A DNA stretch of 64,000 bases from Microbacterium sp. (GTDB lineage Bacteria; Actinomycetota; Actinomycetes; Actinomycetales; Microbacteriaceae): positions 62,001 to 126,000 of the forward strand of contig QFPM01000004.1 of the NCBI GenBank assembly GCA_003248655.1, given 5' to 3'. Under the pieces are notes generated by a model. It worked only from the letters and a program-made list of their open reading frames with translations, had not been told where the DNA came from and did no database searches. The position numbers and the translations under genes were made by a program. This document shows positions 57,813-64,000 of the stretch, piece by piece (position 1 is the stretch's first letter; each line of letters starts with the position of its first letter).

Positions 57813-58583
57813 ATGGCTGTTCTCGAGATCCGCGATCTGCACGTGACCGTCGAGACCGACGCGGGGACCACCCCGATCCTCAACGGCGTCGACCTGACCG
57901 TCCGCACCGGCGAGACCCACGCGATCATGGGCCCCAACGGCTCGGGCAAGTCGACCCTCGCCTACACGATCGCCGGGCACCCGAAGTACACCGTCACGGG
58001 CGGCACGATCACCCTCGACGGCGAGGATGTCCTTGCGATGTCGGTCGACGAGCGGGCGCGCGCGGGGCTGTTCCTCGCGATGCAGTATCCGGTCGAGATC
58101 CCGGGCGTCACGGTGACGAACTTCCTGCGCACGGCCAAGACGGCGATCGACGGCGAGGCGCCCGCGATCCGCGCGTGGACGAAGGATGTCAAGGATGCCA
58201 TGAAGAACCTCCGCATGGACCCGAAGTTCGCGGCTCGCAACGTCAACGAGGGGTTCTCGGGCGGTGAGAAGAAGCGCCACGAGATCCTGCAGCTGGAGCT
58301 CCTGAAGCCTGCGATCGCCGTGCTCGACGAGACCGACTCGGGCCTCGACGTCGACGCGCTCAAGATCGTGTCGGAGGGCGTCAACCGCGCGAAGGAGGCC
58401 ACCGACCTCGGCGTGCTGCTCATCACGCACTACACCCGCATCCTCCGCTACATCACGCCGCAGTTCGTGCACGTGATGGTCGCCGGTCGCATCGCCGAGG
58501 AGGGCGGCCCCGAGCTCGCCGAGCGCCTCGAGAACGAGGGCTACGACCGGTACCTCGATGCCGATGCGCCGATCGAAGCCTAG
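57813..58583 (+). CDS. sufC: Fe-S cluster assembly ATPase SufC
   Basis: 256 residues. ABC ATPase of the SufBCD complex: Walker A GPNGSGKSTL, signature FSGGEKKRHEILQ, Walker B IAVLDETDSGLDVDAL, and the switch His in LLITHYTRIL. ATG at 57813 with AAGAAGG upstream. Confidence 0.96.
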   Translation: MAVLEIRDLHVTVETDAGTTPILNGVDLTVRTGETHAIMGPNGSGKSTLAYTIAGHPKYTVTGGTITLDGEDVLAMSVDERARAGLFLAMQYPVEIPGVTVTNFLRTAKTAIDGEAPAIRAWTKDVKDAMKNLRMDPKFAARNVNEGFSGGEKKRHEILQLELLKPAIAVLDETDSGLDVDALKIVSEGVNRAKEATDLGVLLITHYTRILRYITPQFVHVMVAGRIAEEGGPELAERLENEGYDRYLDADAPIEA

Positions 58584-58592
58584 GATCGACGC

Positions 58593-58922
58593 ATGACGGC
58601 CACTCTCAGCCCCGAGAAGTACGACGACGTCACCGAGGCGCTCAAAGACGTCATGGACCCCGAGCTGGGGATCAACGTCGTCGACCTCGGACTCATCTAC
58701 GACCTCAGCTGGGACGAGGAGAACGACGCACTGGTCATCCATATGACCCTCACGTCGGCAGGATGCCCGCTCACCGACGTCCTGGAAGAGCAGACGGCGC
58801 AGGCGCTCGACAACGTCGTGGAGCGGTTCCGCATCAACTGGGTGTGGATGCCGCCGTGGGGCCCTGAGCGGATCACCGACGACGGGCGCGACATGATGCG
58901 TGCCCTGGGCTTCGCGATCTGA
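58593..58922 (+). CDS. sufT: SufT/MIP18 (DUF59) family Fe-S maturation protein
   Basis: 109 residues. VTEALKDVMDPELGINVVDLGLIYDL and TLTSAGCPLTDVL are DUF59 signatures, with the conserved Cys. Last gene of the suf run, 9 nt after sufC. sufS and sufU, which often stand before sufT, are absent from this operon. Its stop codon TGA begins repeat family B copy 2. Confidence 0.94.
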   Translation: MTATLSPEKYDDVTEALKDVMDPELGINVVDLGLIYDLSWDEENDALVIHMTLTSAGCPLTDVLEEQTAQALDNVVERFRINWVWMPPWGPERITDDGRDMMRALGFAI

Positions 58923-58971
58923 GTCGAGCCGGAGCAATGCCGCGTAGCGGCGTTGATGCGGCTGCGACTCA
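58920..58971. repeat. 52-bp palindromic repeat, family B copy 2
   Basis: TGAGTCGAGCCGG ... CGGCTGCGACTCA, inverted relative to copy 1 at 42468; inner hairpin GCCGC-GTA-GCGGC. Its first three bases are the sufT stop codon. Confidence 0.85.
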
Positions 58972-59010
58972 GGTTGAGTAGCCGCGCCCCGTGCGCGGCG
59001 TATCGAAACC
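58972..59010. repeat. 39-bp extragenic palindrome
   Basis: GGTTGAGTAGCCGCGC, loop CCCGT, GCGCGGCGTATCGAAACC: inner 7-bp stem and GGTT/AACC ends. Directly abuts family B copy 2. It resembles palindromes I remember between genes in Microbacteriaceae (GTATCGAAACC end); only one copy is in this window. Confidence 0.7.
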
Positions 59011-59045
59011 TCTGTCCAGCGATCTCGGTTGGATAGGCTCGACGG

Positions 59046-60212
59046 GTGAGCATCACCCCCCTCGAAGCCCTGCCGCTCGAGGCGTTGCGGCGCCGATCGA
59101 GCACGAAGTGGCGCTCGTACCCCGAAGACGTCATCCCGATGTTCGTCGCCGAGACCGACTTCGCGTTGGCCGAGCCGATCAGCGCTGCGCTCGCCCGCGC
59201 CGTCGCCGACGGCGACACCGGGTACACGCCACCCGACCCGGGCATCCGCGCGGCGTTCGCGGATTTCGCGCGCCGCCGGTTCGGCTGGGAGGTCGATCCC
59301 GCGTTCGTGCGGTCGACGGGCGACGTCATGATGGGCGTCGTCGAGCTGTTGCGGGCGACGATCACGCCCGGCGACCGTGTTGTGATCACCTCGCCCGTGT
59401 ATCCGCCGTTCTCGATGTGCATTCCCGAGGCGGGCGGCGTCGTCGAGGACGTTCCGCTCGTCGACACGGGGGAGGGGTGGGAGCTCGACCTCGCGGGCAT
59501 CGAGAGTGCACTGGCGGGCGGGGCGCGCGCGGTCCTCCTGTGCAACCCGCACAACCCGACCGGCACGGTGCACTCGCGCGAGACGCTTGCGGGGCTCGCT
59601 GCGATCGCCCGCCGCCACGGGGCCGTCGTCATCAGCGACGAGATCCACTTCCCGCTGGTGCACCCGGGCGCCCCGTTCACCCCATTCTTGGCGGCATCGG
59701 AGGATGCCGCGGAGGTCGGGCTCGCCGTCACGAGCGCGTCGAAGGCCTTCAACCTCGCCGGTCTCAAGTGCGCGCTCATGGTCGCGGCCTCGCCGACGCA
59801 GGCCCGGGTTATCCGTGGCCTGTGGCCCGAGGTCGAGTGGCGAACGGGCCTCTTCGGCGCGATCGCCGCGGTCGCGGCCTTCTCGCAGGCATCCGATGCC
59901 TGGCTCGATTCCCTGCGGGCGACGCTGGACCGCAACCGCCTGCTGTTGGCGGAGCTTCTCGCCGAGCACCTCCCGCTCGCCCGTTACCGAGTGCCGGATG
60001 CCGGATATCTGGCCTGGATCGACGTCTCCGCCTACGGCTGGGGCGAGGACCCGGCGCGCCATATCCTGACGCACGCGAAAGTCGCGCTCCACCACGGACC
60101 CTTGTTCGGGCCGAGCGGCGCGGGGCACGTGCGCATGAACTTCGGCTGCAGCCCGGCGGTGCTCACCGAGGCCGTCACGCGCATCGGGGCGCTGACGACC
60201 GCGAGCTCGTGA
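59046..60212 (+). CDS. MalY/PatB family PLP-dependent C-S lyase/aminotransferase
   Basis: 388 residues, GTG start; TAGGCT (59034-59039) lies 6 nt upstream and there is no ribosome binding site. Fold type I PLP enzyme: RSSTKWRSYPEDVIPMFVAETDF is the MalY/PatB N-terminus, GYTPPDPGIRAAFADF, NPHNPTGTVHSRE, ISDEIHFPLVHPG (PLP Asp), TSASKAFNLAGLKCA (Schiff-base Lys). Probably splits cystathionine or other beta-C-S compounds. It overlaps the MFS gene by 4 bp, so an export function may be linked. Confidence 0.9.
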   Translation: MSITPLEALPLEALRRRSSTKWRSYPEDVIPMFVAETDFALAEPISAALARAVADGDTGYTPPDPGIRAAFADFARRRFGWEVDPAFVRSTGDVMMGVVELLRATITPGDRVVITSPVYPPFSMCIPEAGGVVEDVPLVDTGEGWELDLAGIESALAGGARAVLLCNPHNPTGTVHSRETLAGLAAIARRHGAVVISDEIHFPLVHPGAPFTPFLAASEDAAEVGLAVTSASKAFNLAGLKCALMVAASPTQARVIRGLWPEVEWRTGLFGAIAAVAAFSQASDAWLDSLRATLDRNRLLLAELLAEHLPLARYRVPDAGYLAWIDVSAYGWGEDPARHILTHAKVALHHGPLFGPSGAGHVRMNFGCSPAVLTEAVTRIGALTTASS

Positions 60213-61570
60213 GTTCGCCGGAGACGACCGTCTGGAGTGCGCGCTACGCGTGGGTGACCGCCGGCGCGGTCGCGATGATCTTCCTCGCGGCGATGCAGGC
60301 ACTCGCGGTGACGACCGTCATGCCGCTCGTGAGCGCGGACCTCGACGGCGATGCGCTCTACGCGGTCGCGTTCGCGGGGACGCTCGCGACGAGCGTCATC
60401 GGCATGGTGGCCGTCGGTGCGTGGTGCGACCGCGCAGGCCCCGTCCTCCCGCTCGCGACCTCCGTCGCCCTGTTCGTCGCGGGGCTCCTCATCGCGGGCT
60501 TCGCCCCGACGATGCCCGTGCTCGTGCTCGGTCGGCTCCTGCAGGGGCTGGGCACGGGCGGCCAGACGGTCGCGCTGTACGTCGTCGTCGCGCGCGTGTA
60601 CCCGGCGGCACTGCACGGGCGCGTGTTCGCGGCCTTCTCTGCCGCGTGGGTCGTGCCGTCGCTCGTGGGGCCGTTGCTCGCGGGGTTCGTCGCGGAGCAC
60701 CTGCACTGGCGCTGGGTTTTCCTGGGGGTCGCCCTCCTCACGATCGTCGCATTCACGGTCGTGTACCTGCGGCTGCACGGCATCCCGCTCGAGGCGGCGG
60801 ATCCGTCGCGAGAGCCCGTCGCCCGGCGCCTGGCGCTGAGCGTTGTCGTCGCGGCCGGGGCACTCACGCTGAGCCTCGCGGGGGAGGCGGGGCCGTGGAC
60901 GGTGCCTCTGGTCGCCGTGTCGCTGCTGGTGATCGCGGCGGCGATCCGGCCCCTGCTGCCGCGCGGCACGCTCCTCGCGCGCCGCGGCCTGCCGAGCGTC
61001 GTGCTCATGCGCGCCCTCATCGCCGGTGCGCTGTTCGGCGCCGAGATCTACGTGCCCTACCTGCTGATCGACGATTACGGCTACTCCGCGACGGCAGCGG
61101 GGCTCGGTCTCACAACGGCTGCGCTCGCGTGGGCCGCGTGCGCGGACATCCAGGGCCGCATCGGAGATCGACTGGGCAATCGGCGCATCACCCTGACCGG
61201 AACGGCGCTGCTGCTGGCCGCGACGATCATCGTCGCCGTGGCGGCCGCGCGGCACCTGCCCGCCTGGACGATCATTGCGGGATGGTCGCTCGCGGGCGGC
61301 GGCATGGGGCTGATGTACCCTCGGCTCACCGTGCTGACGCTCGCGTATTCGACGCCGGGAGACCAGGGATTCAACTCTGCGGCGTTGTCGATCTCGGATG
61401 CCGTCGGCTCCGCCGCATCCATCGCCGTCATGGGGCTGATGTTCATCGCCCTGAGCGCGACCGGCGCGTCGTTCCCCGCGGTCTTCGCCGTCGCGGCGGC
61501 ACTCGCTGTCGTCGCCGTCGCGCCCGGGCTCCGGCTGGGGCATGCGGCCGAGAATCTGGCGCGGGCATAA
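60209..61570 (+). CDS. MFS transporter, drug/metabolite exporter type
   Basis: 453 residues from a GTG overlapping the preceding stop; the long open frame upstream is an artefact. About 14 membrane helices. GRLLQGLGTGGQTVALYVVVARVYP has the motif C-like GxxxG pattern of 14-helix exporters, and GAWCDRAG is a motif A-like loop. Substrate unknown; coupling to the C-S lyase suggests a thiol or amino-acid-derived compound. After it lies CACCATCCATTTGAATGGTG (61571-61590), a perfect-ended inverted repeat that may end the transcript. Confidence 0.88.
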   Translation: MSSPETTVWSARYAWVTAGAVAMIFLAAMQALAVTTVMPLVSADLDGDALYAVAFAGTLATSVIGMVAVGAWCDRAGPVLPLATSVALFVAGLLIAGFAPTMPVLVLGRLLQGLGTGGQTVALYVVVARVYPAALHGRVFAAFSAAWVVPSLVGPLLAGFVAEHLHWRWVFLGVALLTIVAFTVVYLRLHGIPLEAADPSREPVARRLALSVVVAAGALTLSLAGEAGPWTVPLVAVSLLVIAAAIRPLLPRGTLLARRGLPSVVLMRALIAGALFGAEIYVPYLLIDDYGYSATAAGLGLTTAALAWAACADIQGRIGDRLGNRRITLTGTALLLAATIIVAVAAARHLPAWTIIAGWSLAGGGMGLMYPRLTVLTLAYSTPGDQGFNSAALSISDAVGSAASIAVMGLMFIALSATGASFPAVFAVAAALAVVAVAPGLRLGHAAENLARA

Positions 61571-61592
61571 CACCATCCATTTGAATGGTGAA

Positions 61593-61611
61593 CCAGGTAA
61601 GGCTAACCTAA
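61593..61611 (+). promoter_or_regulatory. iron box (DtxR/IdeR-type operator) over the siderophore operon promoter
   Basis: CCAGGTAAGGCTAACCTAA matches the consensus TTAGGTTAGSCTAACCTAA at 16 of 19 positions when S is read as G or C. It contains the -10-like TAACCT (61604-61609), 6 nt before the ATG, so a bound iron-loaded repressor would cover the promoter. Confidence 0.8.
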
Positions 61612-61615
61612 GAGG

Positions 61616-62551
61616 ATGCCACTCGCCGAGACCTCCGTCCGCCCTGCCTACCGGCCGTACCGCATCGAGGTCGCGGCGGTCACGCGGCTCGCCCCGCACT
61701 TCGTACGCATCACGTTTACGGGCGAGGAGCTCGAACACTTCGGAACCGCCGGGCTCGACCAGCGCATCAAGGTCGTGTTCCCCGTCGACGGGATCGCGGG
61801 TGGATTCTCCGACTTCGGGCAGAACGAGGAAGCCGGCGACTGGTACGACCGCTGGCGCGCACTGCCGGTGGGTTCGCGCAATCCCTTCCGCACCTACACG
61901 GTGCGTCGCATCGACCCTGCGGCACGCGAGCTCGACGTCGACTTCGTCGTGCACCACGACGCCGGCCCGGCAGGGTCTTGGGCGGAGGCCGCCGAAGTCG
62001 GACAATCGCTCATCGTCGTCGGCCCCGATGAGCGCAGCCCCCACTCGCGGGGCGGCATCGACTGGCACCCGGGAACGGCGCGCCGGATGCTGCTGGCCGG
62101 CGACGAGACGGCGGCGCCCGCGATCTGCGGGATTCTCGAGTCGCTCGACCCGCGCTGCGACGTCGACGCCTTCATCGAAGTACCCTCCGCGCTCGACGTG
62201 CTCTCACCGGCGATCGCCACGGGAGTGCGACTCACCTGGATCGTGCGCGACGACGCCGAGCACGGGTCTCGTCTCATCGACGCCGTCACCGCGTGGACGA
62301 CGGCGAACGGCGACGTGCTCGCGCGGGCCGCGTCCCCGCGTCCGCAGGTGCTGGAAGACCTCGACGTCGACCGCGAACTGCTCTGGGACAGCCCGGAAGA
62401 CGGTGAGGGCGAGTTCTACGCGTGGATGGCGGGTGAGGCGGCGACGGTGAAGACGCTGCGGCGTCTGCTCGTGAGCGGATGCGGCGTGGACCGGCGCCGC
62501 GTCGCGTTCATGGGCTATTGGCGGCTCGGGCAGGCAGAGCGCACCGAATGA
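61616..62551 (+). CDS. siderophore-interacting protein (FAD-dependent ferric-siderophore reductase)
   Basis: 311 residues. SIP family flavoprotein releasing iron from siderophores by NAD(P)H-dependent reduction. FAD-binding RTYTVRR (~91), nucleotide site LLAGDETAAPAI (~159), acidic-aromatic C-terminus with FMGYWRLGQAE. The start shows AGAGG directly before ATG and a -10 box 6 nt away, so leaderless initiation is likely. Overlaps the first permease gene by 4 bp. Confidence 0.94.
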   Translation: MPLAETSVRPAYRPYRIEVAAVTRLAPHFVRITFTGEELEHFGTAGLDQRIKVVFPVDGIAGGFSDFGQNEEAGDWYDRWRALPVGSRNPFRTYTVRRIDPAARELDVDFVVHHDAGPAGSWAEAAEVGQSLIVVGPDERSPHSRGGIDWHPGTARRMLLAGDETAAPAICGILESLDPRCDVDAFIEVPSALDVLSPAIATGVRLTWIVRDDAEHGSRLIDAVTAWTTANGDVLARAASPRPQVLEDLDVDRELLWDSPEDGEGEFYAWMAGEAATVKTLRRLLVSGCGVDRRRVAFMGYWRLGQAERTE

Positions 62552-63561
62552 GCGGACGTCGCACTGCGCGGCGGACTGCGGTGGTCGCGGTGGCGGCCGC
62601 CGTCGTGCTGCTCGTGACGGTGGTGCTCTCGCTCGCCATCGGTGCCCGAGCGATCCCGCCCGCGGAGGTCTGGCAGGCGCTGACGCGCCCCGACCTCGGG
62701 AACCCCGACCACGTCGTCGTGCTGACCCAACGCGTTCCCCGCACCGTCATCGGGCTGTGCGCGGGCGCGGCCCTGGCGCTCGCGGGCACCGTGATGCAGG
62801 GGCTCACCCGCAACCCGTTCGCCGATCCGGGCCTCCTCGGCGTCAACGCGGGCGCCTCACTCGCGGTGCTCGGCGCGATCACGCTGCTCGGGCTGTCGCG
62901 CCCGGCATCCTTTGTGTGGTTCGCGTTCGTCGGTGCGGCGCTCGCTGCCATCGTGGTAGCCCTGATCGGCGGACGCGGCGCCGACGGCGGGAATCCCGCA
63001 AAGCTCGCCCTGACGGGCGCGGCGGTCACCGCGGGGATCACCGCGGTGACCTTCCTCATCCTGACGACGAACATCTACGCGCTCGACGTGTACCGGTACT
63101 GGTCGGTCGGCGGTCTCACCGCGCGCGGGCTCGACTCCGTCGCGCTCGTGCTGCTACCACTGCTCCTCGGCGCTGCCCTCGCCGTCGCATCCGCACGGGG
63201 GCTCGACCTCATCGCGCTCGGCGCCGACACGGCATCCGGACTCGGCCATGACGTCGGGCGCAGCCGCGCCCTGGGGATCGTCGCGACGATCCTCCTGTGC
63301 GGCGGGGCGACGGCGATCGCCGGGCCGATCGTGTTCCTCGGCCTCCTCGTGCCGCACGTGCTGCGCGCCCTCGTGGGCGGCGGCTACGCGCGGTTGCTGA
63401 CCATCGGCATGCCCGTGGGCGCGAGCGTGTTGCTTCTCGCGGATGTCATCGGCCGCGTGATCGCGCTTCCGGGTGAGGTGCAGGCGGGAATCGTCGTCGC
63501 GTTCCTCGGAGCGCCGATGCTGATCGCGCTCGTCCTCCAACCGCGGCGGGTCACCCTGTGA
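62548..63561 (+). CDS. iron-siderophore ABC transporter permease, FecCD family
   Basis: 337 residues, start overlapping the reductase stop (ATGA). Nine to ten helices; PRTVIGLCAGAALALAGTVMQGLTRNPFADPGLLGVNAGA is the family signature and GPIVFLGLLVPHVLRALVGG contacts the ATPase. Works with the next permease as a heterodimer. Confidence 0.94.
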   Translation: MSGRRTARRTAVVAVAAAVVLLVTVVLSLAIGARAIPPAEVWQALTRPDLGNPDHVVVLTQRVPRTVIGLCAGAALALAGTVMQGLTRNPFADPGLLGVNAGASLAVLGAITLLGLSRPASFVWFAFVGAALAAIVVALIGGRGADGGNPAKLALTGAAVTAGITAVTFLILTTNIYALDVYRYWSVGGLTARGLDSVALVLLPLLLGAALAVASARGLDLIALGADTASGLGHDVGRSRALGIVATILLCGGATAIAGPIVFLGLLVPHVLRALVGGGYARLLTIGMPVGASVLLLADVIGRVIALPGEVQAGIVVAFLGAPMLIALVLQPRRVTL

Positions 63562-64000
63562 GCGCGTCGATGCTCGTGCGGCAGACCGCGGCCCGCCGCC
63601 GCGTGCGGGTCGTCGCGGTCGTCGCCGTGCTTGCCGTCGTCGCGATCGTCGTGGCGTTGTCGATCGGCGACTACCCGATCGCGCCCGACCGGCTGTGGCA
63701 GACGCTCCTGGGCTCGGGGAGTCGCGTCGAGCAGTACGTCGTGTTCCAGGTGCGCGCGCCGCGCGCGGCGATGGCGCTCGTGACGGGCGCGGCCCTCGGC
63801 ATCGCGGGCGCCCTCCTGCAGTCGTACCTCTCGAACCCGCTCGCGAGCCCCGACCTCCTCGGCATCTCGGGCGGCAGCGGCGTCGCCGCAGTGTTCGCGA
63901 TCCTTGTGCTCGGAACGACCGGACCGCTGCTCGCCGTCTTCGCGTTCGTCGGGGGAGCGGCCGTCGCGCTCCTGCTCTCGCTCGCGGGTCGGGCGCTCCG
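63558..64000 (+). CDS. iron-siderophore ABC transporter permease, FecCD family, second subunit (3' end outside window)
   Basis: The frame starts with GTG at 63558, overlapping the previous stop by 4 bp, and stays open to the window end (147 codons). VVFQVRAPRAAMALVTGAALGIAGALLQSYLSNPLASPDLLGISGGSGVAAVFAIL (a run of family landmarks) identifies it. An ATPase and a binding protein probably follow outside the window. Confidence 0.92.
   Translation, partial: MSASMLVRQTAARRRVRVVAVVAVLAVVAIVVALSIGDYPIAPDRLWQTLLGSGSRVEQYVVFQVRAPRAAMALVTGAALGIAGALLQSYLSNPLASPDLLGISGGSGVAAVFAILVLGTTGPLLAVFAFVGGAAVALLLSLAGRAL

Overview
The window is a gene-dense, GC-rich chromosomal segment of an actinobacterium. Gene content and order point to Microbacteriaceae, close to Microbacterium: an RbpA-family polymerase-binding protein, WhiA, OpcA, a DUF3043 protein, an actinobacterial bc-aa3 respiratory supercomplex with di-haem QcrC and CtaF, and a SUF operon with a built-in Rieske ferredoxin. 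No rRNA, tRNA, CRISPR array, prophage or insertion sequence was seen. No stretch over 300 bases lacks a gene; the longest gaps are about 200-250 bases and mostly hold repeats or divergent promoters.

Layout. 1-9127: end of dnaE, a membrane protein, hisD, nrdR, pyrD, DUF3043, an M20 dipeptidase, erpA. 9219-17218: ctaC-ctaD-ctaF on the plus strand, a rhodanese, then ctaE-qcrC-qcrA-qcrB on the minus strand, together the cytochrome bc1-aa3 branch. 17351-26708: trpD, a small membrane protein, a PHP protein, a 5'-3' exonuclease, two exported proteins, a YchJ-like protein, a CDF transporter, rpsA, coaE, DUF4126. 26819-35924: nucleotide excision repair (uvrB, uvrA, uvrC) with two VOC proteins and an OhrR-type regulator divergent from a small zinc-ribbon protein. 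35967-42470: rapZ, whiA, sodA, the lower glycolytic operon gapA-pgk-tpiA, secG, rbpA. 50656-42524 (minus): pentose-phosphate operon tkt-tal-pgi-zwf-opcA-pgl. 50864-54592: ctaB, a DUF559 endonuclease, a membrane protein and ctaA (haem A for the oxidase). 54840-58922: sufB-sufD-Rieske-sufC-sufT. 59046-64000: a MalY/PatB-like C-S lyase with an MFS exporter, then an iron-box-controlled siderophore utilisation operon that runs off the window.

Between genes lie several repeat families. An approximately 80-bp near-palindrome occurs five times, always 3' of a plus-strand gene; two copies bracket the DUF559 endonuclease gene. A second palindrome of 52-59 bp occurs twice and its terminal TGA is the stop codon of the flanking genes. 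uvrB and uvrA share a PafBC-type (RecA-independent DNA-damage) promoter placed so that the start codon is the predicted transcript 5' end; many other genes also have a TANNNT-like -10 box 6-8 nt before the start codon, suggesting frequent leaderless transcripts. The heptamer GGATGCC/GGCATCC is about ten times more common than base composition predicts.
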